A stretch of DNA of 44,775 nucleotides from Spirochaetales bacterium (GTDB taxonomy: Bacteria; Spirochaetota; Spirochaetia; DSM-27196; SLST01): assembly GCA_028284845.1 (NCBI GenBank), contig JANQQY010000172.1:1-44775 (forward strand). Direction: 5' to 3'. The translations under genes and the position numbers were made by a program. This document shows, in pieces, positions 31,452 through 39,014 of the stretch (the first letter of the stretch is position 1; each line of letters begins with the position of its first letter). The notes under the pieces are model-generated. The model saw only the letters and a program-made list of their open reading frames with translations. It did no database searches and was not told the DNA's origin.

Positions 31452-33578
31452 ATGGCCGAAACCAAACCCTATCTCGATCCCGATCAGCCGATTGAGGCGC
31501 GCATCAACGACCTTGTCTCCCGAATGACGCGTGCGGAGAAGTGTTCGCAGCTTCTCTCGGACAGCCCTGCGATCGATCGCCTTGGGGTTCCCGCCTATCA
31601 CTGGTGGAACGAGTGTCTGCACGGGGTCGCCCGAGCGGGGCGCGCGACCGTCTTCCCGCAGGCGATTGGCCTTGCCGCTGCCTTTGACCCTGACCTGATG
31701 GAGCGAGTGGGTGAGGTGATCGCCGAGGAGGCTCGTGCGAAGTACAACGCCGCCGTCAAGGCCGGCTTGCGCGGACAGTACCGAGGCCTGACCTTCTGGA
31801 CGCCCAACGTGAACATCTTTCGTGACCCTCGCTGGGGGCGCGGGCAGGAGACCTACGGCGAGGATCCCTTCCTCTCCGGCGAACTGGGTGCCGCCTTCGT
31901 GCGAGGGCTCCAGCAAGAGGTCGACGGCTATCTGAAGGCGGCGGGATGCGCGAAGCACTTCGCTGTGCACAGCGGTCCGGAGGCCGAGCGGCATGTCTTT
32001 GATGCGGTGGTAAGTGAGAAGGATCTGCGTGAGACCTATCTGCCCGCCTTCAAGCGCCTCGCGGAAGAGGGTGTGGAGGCGTTTATGGGCGCCTACAACC
32101 GCACCAATGGCGAACCGTGTTGTGGGAGCGCCCTCCTCTTGGAAGAGATTCTTCGCGGGGAGTGGGGTTTCGAGGGGCACGTGGTCTCCGACTGTGGCGC
32201 CATTGGAGACTTCCACGACCATCACAAGGTCACCGGCTCACCCGAAGAGTCGGCCGCGCTCGCGGTGAAACGCGGCTGCGATCTCAACTGCGGCACGGTC
32301 TACGAGTCGCTCGAGTTAGCGATCGAGAAAGGCCTTCTTGAGGAGTCGGATGTCGACGCCTCCCTCAGAAGATTGCTTCGCACTCGTTTCAGGCTCGGTC
32401 AGTTCGATCCCCCGGAGCGGGATCCATTCGCCGGGATCGGCGTCGATCGGGTCCGAGCACCCGAGCACGTCGCGCTTGCGCGGGAAGCAGCCGAGAAGTC
32501 GATTGTCCTTCTGAAGAACAATGGAGTCCTTCCGTTCACGCGTGGGCCGGAGCCGGAGCGCATTTTTGTCACGGGACACAACGCCACCTCAACAGATGTT
32601 CTCCTTGGCAACTACTTTGGCGTGAGCGACCGCCTGGTCACTGTTCTTGAAGGGCTCGTTGGCGCGGCGCCCGAGCACTACAAGATTGAGTATCGAATGG
32701 GCAATCTCGTGGACCGAGAGAACGTGAATCCCATCGATTGGGGCATCCCCGGCAAGTTCGATGATTTTGGGGCGATCATTGCCGTCATGGGGCTGGTACC
32801 GATGCTCGAGGGTGAAGAGGGCGAGGCGATCCTCTCCGGGGAGCGAGGAGACAGGACCCAGATCGGTCTTCCAGCGCATCAGATCGAGCGACTGCGGAAG
32901 CTCAAAGGCACCGGGTATCCATTGGTGGTCATTCTCGCGGGCGGAAGCGCCGTCTCCATCCCTGAGATTCACGAGATCGCCGATGCCGTGCTCTACATGT
33001 GGTATCCCGGCGAGCAGGGCGGGGAAGCGCTTGCTCGAATCATCTTTGGTGATGTCTCACCCTCAGGAAAGCTTCCGGTCACATTCCCTCGCTCCGTTGA
33101 TCAGCTTCCGCCATTCGACGACTACGCGATGGCCGGCCGGACCTATCGGTACATGAGCGAGGAGCCGCTCTACCCGTTCGGCTACGGTCTCACCTACACT
33201 TCGCTCACTTATAGCGACCTCAACGCCCCCACCAGCGTCGCTTCCGGCGAGTCGCTCCCGGTCACGATCAAACTCCAGAACCACGGCAACAGAGAGACGG
33301 AGGAGGTCGTTCAGATCTACATCACCGATCGCGAGGGAAGTGCGCGGACCCCGAACGCCTCGCTCTGTGCCGTTCGTCGCGTCTCCGTCGCTGCGGGATC
33401 GAGCGTTGAGGTCGACCTCGAGGTTCCCGCGGCCGCGATGCGTCTCGTTCTCGATGACGGATCGTCTGTGGTCGAGCCCGGGGCCTTCGCATTGACGATT
33501 GGCAGCTGCTCGCCCGGCCCACGCGGAGTTGAACTCGGTGCGCCTGAGCCGCTCTTCCACGAGTTTGCGGTCACGTAG
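31452..33578 (+). CDS. Glycoside hydrolase family 3 (beta-xylosidase/beta-glucosidase-like)
   Basis: Exo-acting glycosidase of 708 aa. Seen: GH3 N-domain (YHWWNECLHGVARAGRATVFPQAIGLAAAFD, GLTFWTPNVNIFRDPRWGRGQETYGEDP), nucleophile D247 in VVSDCGAI, the second alpha/beta domain (SIVLLKNNGVLPF ... AVLYMWYPGEQGGEALARIIFGDVSPSGKLPVTFP), then a fibronectin III-like tail (about 590-700). The YHWWNEALHG-type start and GQETYGEDP favour the beta-xylosidase branch. No signal peptide is seen, so the enzyme should be cytoplasmic. The start at 31452 matches the family N-terminus; a TTG 51 bases upstream lies inside the palindrome and is unlikely. Confidence 0.92.
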   Translation: MAETKPYLDPDQPIEARINDLVSRMTRAEKCSQLLSDSPAIDRLGVPAYHWWNECLHGVARAGRATVFPQAIGLAAAFDPDLMERVGEVIAEEARAKYNAAVKAGLRGQYRGLTFWTPNVNIFRDPRWGRGQETYGEDPFLSGELGAAFVRGLQQEVDGYLKAAGCAKHFAVHSGPEAERHVFDAVVSEKDLRETYLPAFKRLAEEGVEAFMGAYNRTNGEPCCGSALLLEEILRGEWGFEGHVVSDCGAIGDFHDHHKVTGSPEESAALAVKRGCDLNCGTVYESLELAIEKGLLEESDVDASLRRLLRTRFRLGQFDPPERDPFAGIGVDRVRAPEHVALAREAAEKSIVLLKNNGVLPFTRGPEPERIFVTGHNATSTDVLLGNYFGVSDRLVTVLEGLVGAAPEHYKIEYRMGNLVDRENVNPIDWGIPGKFDDFGAIIAVMGLVPMLEGEEGEAILSGERGDRTQIGLPAHQIERLRKLKGTGYPLVVILAGGSAVSIPEIHEIADAVLYMWYPGEQGGEALARIIFGDVSPSGKLPVTFPRSVDQLPPFDDYAMAGRTYRYMSEEPLYPFGYGLTYTSLTYSDLNAPTSVASGESLPVTIKLQNHGNRETEEVVQIYITDREGSARTPNASLCAVRRVSVAAGSSVEVDLEVPAAAMRLVLDDGSSVVEPGAFALTIGSCSPGPRGVELGAPEPLFHEFAVT

Positions 33579-33619
33579 GCCGCGGCGGACCATCTGAAAG
33601 AACTCAGCGACTTTTGGGT

Positions 33620-33769
33620 AGTGTCACGAAGCCTGTTGGTCCACATCGAATAGATCACGGTGCGCGGGAGAGATGCTCGCATCGACACTGCAACTCGCAG
33701 CACCATACCTCGTAGCTCGTTCTGCCCAAATGACCTGCACTCGGTCGGACCAACAGGCTTCGTGACACT
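33620..33769 (+). mobile_element. MITE-like element, copy A (150 bp, 23-bp perfect terminal inverted repeats)
   Basis: Both ends carry the same 23-base sequence in inverted orientation, beginning AGTGTCACGAAG and continuing CCTGTTGGTCC. The same ends bound a second 150-bp copy at 43458-43607. Reversing this copy and aligning it with the other gives 81 of 104 identical interior positions by hand count and identical ends. The element has no coding capacity. Base TGGGT immediately outside the left end is shared with the corresponding end of the other copy, so the true boundary may lie a few bases further out. No clear target duplication is visible. Such features fit a non-autonomous miniature element; the mobilising transposase is not in the window. 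Confidence 0.8.
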
Positions 33770-33778
33770 TTGGAACGC

Positions 33779-33807
33779 TTGACGTCTGAGGTATGCTGCG
33801 CTACACT
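33779..33807 (+). promoter_or_regulatory. Promoter of the tetR-ABC exporter operon
   Basis: TTGACG (33779-33784), 17-bp spacer, TACACT (33802-33807). Five of six and four of six consensus matches. Transcription would start near 33814, inside the operator palindrome, leaving a leader of about 68 bases before the tetR ATG at 33882. Confidence 0.7.
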
Positions 33808-33812
33808 ACAGA

Positions 33813-33857
33813 CCGTCAGTCGGTACAAACCGACGGTCGGTAGGTGCCTTCCGTCGG
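33813..33857 (+). promoter_or_regulatory. TetR-type operator cluster
   Basis: CCGTCAGTCGGT-N4-ACCGACGGTCGG (33813-33840) is an inverted repeat with 10 of 12 matching positions per arm, covering the predicted transcription start of tetR. A third half-site CCGTCGG (33851-33857) pairs with CCGACGG (33830-33836) to give a second overlapping inverted repeat. Position over +1 fits autorepression by the TetR protein encoded just downstream. Confidence 0.62.
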
Positions 33858-33881
33858 TCTATCCGCTGACGAGGGAGTCAG

Positions 33882-34583
33882 ATGTACGTCGTGAAGGATT
33901 ATGACGAGCGAAAGACCGAGTTCCTCGATACTGCGATGCAGCTGTTCATGACGAACGGATATGAGCAGACCAGTGTCAACTCGATCATTGATGCAGTCGG
34001 CGTAAGCAAGGGAGCCTTCTACCACTACTTCAACACGAAAGAAGAGCTTCTGGACGAGCTCGCCGTTCGTGCATCCGCGCAGTCGGAGGCGGTCGTGGAT
34101 GAGGTCATCGCTCGAGAGGGTCTGAATGCTGTGGAGAAGCTCAACGCCGTCTTTGGTGCGACCAATGCGTTCAAGGCGCAGAATCGCGAACTCTTCACCG
34201 CCCTCGCGGAGGTCTTCTACAGCGACAGCAACATCCTGCTTCGCGAACGGATGTCACAGCGAAGCGTGGAGGCGATGACTCCGCGAATTGGTGCGATTAT
34301 CGAGCAGGGCAACCGCGAGGGGATCATGAGCGTGCGTCACCCGATTGAGACCTCTCGGTTCGTGCTCCGTGTTGGGACCGATATGGTGGCCGAGTTCGCC
34401 CGAGAACTGCCCGCGGCGGCTTCGGACGATCCGGATGCGTCACGTGCGGCCGCCGATCGAATCGTCCAGACACTTGAGGTCTATACCGAGTCGGTCGAAC
34501 GAATTCTCGGACTCGAATCAGGACAACTACGACTGGTAGACGAATCACTTCTCATTCTCATTCAAGGAGAATCTCATGATTAA
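33882..34583 (+). CDS. TetR/AcrR-family transcriptional regulator
   Basis: Regulator of 233 aa. Seen: N-terminal helix-turn-helix (RKTEFLDTAMQLFMTNGYEQTSVNSIIDAVGVSKGAFYHYFNTKEELLDEL, residues about 9-58), the canonical TetR recognition helix pattern GVSKGAFYHYF, then a helical ligand-binding domain with no family-specific motif. The ATG follows GAGGGAG at good distance. Its stop overlaps the ABC ATPase start by eight bases, so regulator and exporter share one message. It most likely represses its own operon through the palindromes upstream and is released by a substrate of the exporter. Confidence 0.93.
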   Translation: MYVVKDYDERKTEFLDTAMQLFMTNGYEQTSVNSIIDAVGVSKGAFYHYFNTKEELLDELAVRASAQSEAVVDEVIAREGLNAVEKLNAVFGATNAFKAQNRELFTALAEVFYSDSNILLRERMSQRSVEAMTPRIGAIIEQGNREGIMSVRHPIETSRFVLRVGTDMVAEFARELPAAASDDPDASRAAADRIVQTLEVYTESVERILGLESGQLRLVDESLLILIQGESHD

Positions 34584-35430
34584 GGTTGAACACCTGACCC
34601 ACGACTACGACGGGCAAGGGCGGCTTGCCGTTGACGATGTCGGCTTCACCGTTGCCGACGGTGAGATCTTTGGATTCCTTGGTCCCTCGGGCGCTGGCAA
34701 GAGCACCGTGCAGAAGATCCTGACCGGACTCCTCACGCTCCAGTCGGGAACCGTGGAGTACGACGGAGTTGCCGTCAATTCGCTCAATTCAAGCTTCTTC
34801 AATCGAATTGGTGTTTCGTTTGAGCATCCCAATCTCTACGAGAAACTCACCGCATTCGAGAACCTTTCGTTCTTCGCCGGCCTCTTCGACGTGGAGGCTG
34901 ACGATCCTATTCGGCTGCTCGAACGAGTGAACCTGAAGGATGACGCCCACAAGAAGGCCGGCGCCTTCTCCAAGGGTATGAAGCAGCGCCTTGTTTTCTG
35001 CCGTGCACTGATGAACAAGCCGAAGATTCTCTTCCTTGACGAGCCGACCTCCGGCCTCGATCCGTCCACGGCTGAGATCATCAAGTCGATGATTCGCGAG
35101 AAGCGCGACGAGGGATGCACCGTCTTTCTGACGACGCACAATATGTTCACCGCCGATCAGCTCTGCGATCGCGTCGCCTTCATCAACGAGGGCAAGATCG
35201 TTGCGATGGACACGCCCAAGGAGCTCAAGCTTCAGTTCGGCGAACGATCTGTAGAGATGGAGTACGAGGACGGTGGCACGGTGAAGAGCGAGATCTTTTC
35301 CGTCGACTCGGACGCAGCGAAGGACACGTTTGCGACCGCGGTACGAGAGCGGCCTGTGAGGACGATCCATACCCGCGAGGCAACGCTCGAGCAGATCTTT
35401 ATCAAGCTGACCGGTCGAGGCCTCGAATGA
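34576..35430 (+). CDS. ABC-2-type exporter ATP-binding protein
   Basis: ATPase of 284 aa. Seen: Walker A GPSGAGKST (about residues 36-44), Q-loop-region SFEHPNLYEKLTAFENLSFFAGL, signature FSKGMKQRL, Walker B ILFLDEPTSGLDP and switch TTHNM. The C-terminal 60 residues (MEYEDGG... HTREATLEQIFIKLTGRGLE) are the usual extension of drug/lipid-type ABC-2 ATPases. It starts inside the end of tetR and its stop overlaps the next gene (ATGA). Substrate unknown; the TetR partner suggests a toxic or amphipathic compound. Confidence 0.94.
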   Translation: MIKVEHLTHDYDGQGRLAVDDVGFTVADGEIFGFLGPSGAGKSTVQKILTGLLTLQSGTVEYDGVAVNSLNSSFFNRIGVSFEHPNLYEKLTAFENLSFFAGLFDVEADDPIRLLERVNLKDDAHKKAGAFSKGMKQRLVFCRALMNKPKILFLDEPTSGLDPSTAEIIKSMIREKRDEGCTVFLTTHNMFTADQLCDRVAFINEGKIVAMDTPKELKLQFGERSVEMEYEDGGTVKSEIFSVDSDAAKDTFATAVRERPVRTIHTREATLEQIFIKLTGRGLE

Positions 35431-36458
35431 AGGCCCTCTGGACGCTCTTCAAACAGGACGCGCTTCTCTCATGGCGGAACGGGCTGATCTTGGTGACCGT
35501 CGTTACACTCGCGATCATCATCGGTCTCTACTGGCTTCTTCCGCTCTTTGTTGCCGATGAGCTGACACTTGGTCCATCCCAACTCTACTTTGACGACACC
35601 TCTGATCGATCTGTCTCGGAGCTGCTCGCTGGGGCCGAGTTCGCGGAGTCGCGCGAGGAGCTTGAGCTGGCGGTTGCCGATGCGGACGGTCTCGTTGGGA
35701 TCGTTGCCAGTGGCGATCGCCGCTCCGTCGAATTCGAGATCGTCTACAAGCACGTCCCGGATTCGGCACAGGTCAACATTCTGGAGGCAGCGCTACGCGA
35801 GATTGCGGCCACCCTTCGAGGGGAGGATCGCGCGGAGCGCATCGACTCTCGAAGTCTTCGGCCCGGCACGCCTGCGCTCACGGCGAACCAGGGATTGATC
35901 ACGGTGATGCTCGCCTTCGAAGTCATGATCCTTGGATTCCTCTTTGTTGCAGTCGTTGTATTTGGCGAAAAGACCGAAGGGAGCATTCGCGCCTATCGTG
36001 TGACACCTTCAGGGCTCGCGAACTACGTGATCTCAAAGGTTGCCGTCTTCACCATCCTGAGCACCCTCTACGGCCTCGTAATGGTCGTCGCGACGATCGG
36101 TCCGCGCGCACTTGGGCAGCTGCTTCCGGTCCTGCTCATCTCCACCGCACTCATGAGTGCCCTGGGGCTGGGGGTGGCTGTCTTCTTCAAGAACATATCG
36201 GAGTGGTTTGTCACCGGCGTTGTCGCGCTCTCAATCAACATGCTCGCGATCCTGCCCTACCAGATTCCAACCTTCAGCGCCCGATGGCTCACCTTTCTTC
36301 CGGGCTACGCAGTCATCTTCGGCGCTACCGAGATCCTCTTCCCAACCGGCGAGGTGGGGTTCGCCCAACCGATGTATCTCACGCTTGGCGTCTGGCTCGT
36401 GGCGGCGCTTGTGTTCGCCGCGGTCGCCGTGCGCCGCAGCATCATGAGGGAGGCGTAG
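35427..36458 (+). CDS. ABC-2-type exporter permease (first)
   Basis: Membrane protein of 343 aa. Seen: N-terminal helix (about 18-40, LILVTVVTLAIIIGLYWLLPLF), a large soluble extracytoplasmic region (about 45-150), then five C-terminal hydrophobic helices with GEKTEGSIRAYRVTPSG between them, the typical ABC-2 membrane arrangement. The frame is open upstream, but that is within the ATPase gene; the ATG at 35427 overlapping its TGA gives the right N-terminus. The next gene is a second permease of the same class, so the exporter is probably a heterodimer. Confidence 0.88.
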   Translation: MKALWTLFKQDALLSWRNGLILVTVVTLAIIIGLYWLLPLFVADELTLGPSQLYFDDTSDRSVSELLAGAEFAESREELELAVADADGLVGIVASGDRRSVEFEIVYKHVPDSAQVNILEAALREIAATLRGEDRAERIDSRSLRPGTPALTANQGLITVMLAFEVMILGFLFVAVVVFGEKTEGSIRAYRVTPSGLANYVISKVAVFTILSTLYGLVMVVATIGPRALGQLLPVLLISTALMSALGLGVAVFFKNISEWFVTGVVALSINMLAILPYQIPTFSARWLTFLPGYAVIFGATEILFPTGEVGFAQPMYLTLGVWLVAALVFAAVAVRRSIMREA

Positions 36459-37457
36459 ATGTTTCGCAGGATAGCCAACTTTTTCAAACTCGATGCCGCG
36501 CTCTCTATCAGGGACAGCATCATGGTCTATAGTCTCATTTCGCCGCTCGTGCTCGCGCTTGTCGTCAGGCTGGTTGTGCCCACCGTACAAGGAACCACGT
36601 TCACGATGGTCGTGGACGAGTCTGTGCCGCAACGAGTAGCAACGGAGCTCGCTCGCTATGGCGACGTGGAGCGCGTAGCCAGCCTCGCAGCCCTCGAAGA
36701 GAGGGTCGAGGAGAACGACGACGTTCCCGGTCTCTATCGGGTCGACGAGCGATTCGTCTTGGTTCTTGAGGGAAATGAGGACGAGGGTGCTCTCGAAGGA
36801 TTTCGAACCATTGTGGCAGACGCCATCGATCTTGCAGATACCACGACGATCGCCATCACCGATCTCGAGGGAGAGGCACCTCCCATCCTCGAGTACGCGG
36901 CGGTCATGCTCGTCGTCCTTGCCCTCTTTGTTGGCGGCATACTCGTGGGGTTCAACATCGTCTACGAGAAGGAGAGCGCGGTGATTCGCGCCATGGCGGT
37001 CTCGCCCCTTCGTATGGTCGAGTACGTTGCGGCGCGCAGCATCCTCGCCGTCATTCTCGCCTACGGAGCCGGTTTTGGATCCGCCTACATCGTTCTTGGC
37101 GCCGCCGTTCCCCCGGCGTCGCTTGCGCTTGCAATCGCGGCTGCACTCTTTGTCGCCTTGCCGTTTGGCTTCATCATCGGCGCATTCGCAGACAACCAGA
37201 TGACGGCATTCGCTTTGATCAAATTGCTCATGGCCTTCTTCATCACGGTCCCGTTTGTATCGATCTTCGTCGCCGATCGATTCCAGTTCTTCTTCTTCGT
37301 CTTCCCCAACTACTGGATGTTCACATCGGTCAGTAATGCACTGGTCGGGAGCGGCGTGGTGGGGCAGGGGCTGGCGATGCTGCTTTCGGTCGTCACCGGA
37401 TTGATCATGGTAGTGCTGCTCTTTCCAAGACTGCGGAAAGGGCTACGACTCAGATAG
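36459..37457 (+). CDS. ABC-2-type exporter permease (second)
   Basis: Membrane protein of 332 aa with the same plan as the preceding permease: one N-terminal helix (about 22-42), a soluble region of about 100 residues (TMVVDESVPQRVATELARYGDVERV...) and five to six C-terminal helices containing YEKESAVIRAMAVSPLRMVEYV, the counterpart of the coupling motif in its neighbour. ATG directly follows the first permease stop (TAGATG). Sequence similarity to the first is visible only in layout, so they are divergent partners rather than a recent duplication. Confidence 0.86.
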   Translation: MFRRIANFFKLDAALSIRDSIMVYSLISPLVLALVVRLVVPTVQGTTFTMVVDESVPQRVATELARYGDVERVASLAALEERVEENDDVPGLYRVDERFVLVLEGNEDEGALEGFRTIVADAIDLADTTTIAITDLEGEAPPILEYAAVMLVVLALFVGGILVGFNIVYEKESAVIRAMAVSPLRMVEYVAARSILAVILAYGAGFGSAYIVLGAAVPPASLALAIAAALFVALPFGFIIGAFADNQMTAFALIKLLMAFFITVPFVSIFVADRFQFFFFVFPNYWMFTSVSNALVGSGVVGQGLAMLLSVVTGLIMVVLLFPRLRKGLRLR

Positions 37458-37480
37458 CCGACACGGTCGGAGGAGGAACA

Positions 37481-37687
37481 ATGGGTGTCTTGATAGTAGG
37501 AATCTTCTGCATGGCGTGGGCGGTCATCACCGCGATCGTCGCCTTCGCGAAGCCGAGAGGTCTCTGGGAGTCGGGCAAGCTGGCCGGTTTTGTGAAGATG
37601 CTGGGAAACACCGGCACCACGATCATGCTGCTCGTGCTCGCTGCCGGGGTTGGATTTCTCGGCGTCTGGTTGACCTTCCTGCGATAG
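37481..37687 (+). CDS. Small two-helix membrane protein of the TetR-ABC operon
   Basis: Protein of 68 aa that I do not recognise. Seen: helix one (about 2-23, VLIVGIFCMAWAVITAIVAF), a short basic loop (AKPRGLWESGKLAGFVKMLG) and helix two (about 45-65, TTIMLLVLAAGVGFLGVWLTF). It has a very strong ribosome site (GGAGGAG, 37470-37476), preceded by a perfect hairpin CCGAC-N3-GTCGG (37458-37470) directly after the permease stop. Operon position suggests an accessory of the exporter. No function should be assumed. Confidence 0.7.
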   Translation: MGVLIVGIFCMAWAVITAIVAFAKPRGLWESGKLAGFVKMLGNTGTTIMLLVLAAGVGFLGVWLTFLR

Positions 37688-37718
37688 GGAGTAACCCGTC
37701 ACCGCTCGACCCGGGTGC

Positions 37719-37748
37719 GTGACACTTGCGACAGGTGGCGTGTAGACT
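37719..37748 (+). promoter_or_regulatory. Candidate promoter of the CBS/CorC gene pair
   Basis: GTGACA (37719-37724), 18-bp spacer, TAGACT (37743-37748), with the ATG only nine bases further on and no Shine-Dalgarno. The leader would be about three bases. Confidence 0.42.
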
Positions 37749-37757
37749 TATCTCTAC

Positions 37758-39014
37758 ATGGATGACCCAGGACTACTGGTGCAGACCGCCCTCATGGCGG
37801 TCTTGCTCCTGTTCTCCGCTTTCTTCTCTGGCTCAGAGACAGCCTTCTTCTCGCTCAATAGCCTTGAAAAGGACGCTCTTCGGACGCGAACGCGTGGCAA
37901 GCGCAGGACTGTCGTCGCGGTTCTCTTCCGTCAACCCGACGAAGTCCTGGTTACGATCCTGACGGGGAACATGTTCGTGAACATCTTCTCCACCTCAATC
38001 TCAGAGGCACTTGGTGCCCGATTCTTCGGCGAGTCGGCCGAACTCATTTCCATCGCCGCCATGACCCTCACGCTTTTGATCGTTGGCGAGATGACGCCCA
38101 AGAACTTCGCCATTCGCCACTCGCTCGGATTCTCCGTCTTTGCCGAACGCATTCTCAACCTCATCTATCCCGTGCTCCGTCCCATCGTTGTGCCCCTCGG
38201 TGCGATACGGAAGCTGGTCCTCTCGGCCTATCCGGAGAATCGCCGGGCCGATGCGGAGGCTCGAAACCTCGCTGTTCTCTCTGCGATTCGTATGGGATTT
38301 GAGAACGATACGATCGACCAATCGGAGCTCGCCCTCCTGGAGCGCTTCTTTCGGTTTCGTGAGAAGACCGCCGCCGATGTCATGATCCCGCGGATCGACC
38401 TGGTCTCGGCAGACGCCGCGAGCAGCGTCGACGAGCTCATTGAGAAGCTGCGTGACAATACGATTGGCAGTGACGTCGATCTTATTCCGCTCCACAAGTC
38501 CGATCTCGACCACATCACCGGCTACGTCAGACGGGTCGACCTCGTCTCCTATCGGGTGCGCGGCGAGACCGATGTACGCCTTGCAAAGCTCTCTCGCGAC
38601 GTCTACGCGGTTCCGGCCTCCAAGCCGCTTCGGGAACTCGCGGTTGAGATGATCAACAGCAGTGCGGACCTCTCTGTCGTCGTTGATGAGTACGGGGGCA
38701 CGCTTGGCGTCGTGAGCTACACGGCAATGGTCGACTATCTCTTCGACACCTTCCGCAGACCTGAAGATCGTGCGGTCCGGCTCTCATCGGACGGCATCTA
38801 CCGATTCGCCGGCTCGGTGGAGATCAAGGACGTGGAGGAGACACTTGGTGTCGAGTTCGGGTGTGACGCACGCACGATCGGCGGAATGATCGTCGAGCGG
38901 CTCGGAGAGCTCCCCGCTGTCGGGGACTCGGTAGAGTGCTTTGGATACACCCTCACCGTGAGCGAGTCCGACGGACGACGCGCCTCAGTGATTGAGGCGA
39001 GGCCCGGTGCATGA
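37758..39014 (+). CDS. HlyC/CorC-family CNNM-CBS transporter-associated protein (first)
   Basis: Membrane protein of 418 aa. Seen: DUF21/CNNM domain with three to four helices (about 1-170, including FSGSETAFFSLN and IVGEMTPKNFAIRHS), a CBS pair (about 205-330, MIPRIDLVSADAASSVDEL ... VVVDEYGGTLGVVSYTAMVDYLF) and a C-terminal CorC_HlyC domain (about 345-418, IGGMIVERLGELPAVGDSVE). Members are implicated in Mg/Co efflux or metal homeostasis; the haemolysin label is historical. Its stop overlaps the next gene by four bases (ATGA). Confidence 0.92.
   Translation: MDDPGLLVQTALMAVLLLFSAFFSGSETAFFSLNSLEKDALRTRTRGKRRTVVAVLFRQPDEVLVTILTGNMFVNIFSTSISEALGARFFGESAELISIAAMTLTLLIVGEMTPKNFAIRHSLGFSVFAERILNLIYPVLRPIVVPLGAIRKLVLSAYPENRRADAEARNLAVLSAIRMGFENDTIDQSELALLERFFRFREKTAADVMIPRIDLVSADAASSVDELIEKLRDNTIGSDVDLIPLHKSDLDHITGYVRRVDLVSYRVRGETDVRLAKLSRDVYAVPASKPLRELAVEMINSSADLSVVVDEYGGTLGVVSYTAMVDYLFDTFRRPEDRAVRLSSDGIYRFAGSVEIKDVEETLGVEFGCDARTIGGMIVERLGELPAVGDSVECFGYTLTVSESDGRRASVIEARPGA

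Larger units (their letters stand above)
33579..33881. other. Intergenic region holding a MITE copy, the tetR promoter and operator
   Basis: A 303-bp gap without a gene. It contains the 150-bp inverted-repeat element (33620-33769), the tetR promoter ten bases further on, and a cluster of palindromic operator-like sequences up to 33857. I see no open frame with a ribosome site and no clear terminator for the GH3 gene other than the hairpin potential of the element itself. Confidence 0.8.

Noticed and set aside
37717..37727. CGTGACACTT as a remnant end of the 150-bp element
   Set aside because: Only about nine bases match the terminal repeat and nothing beyond resembles the element; more likely part of the promoter of the CBS gene.
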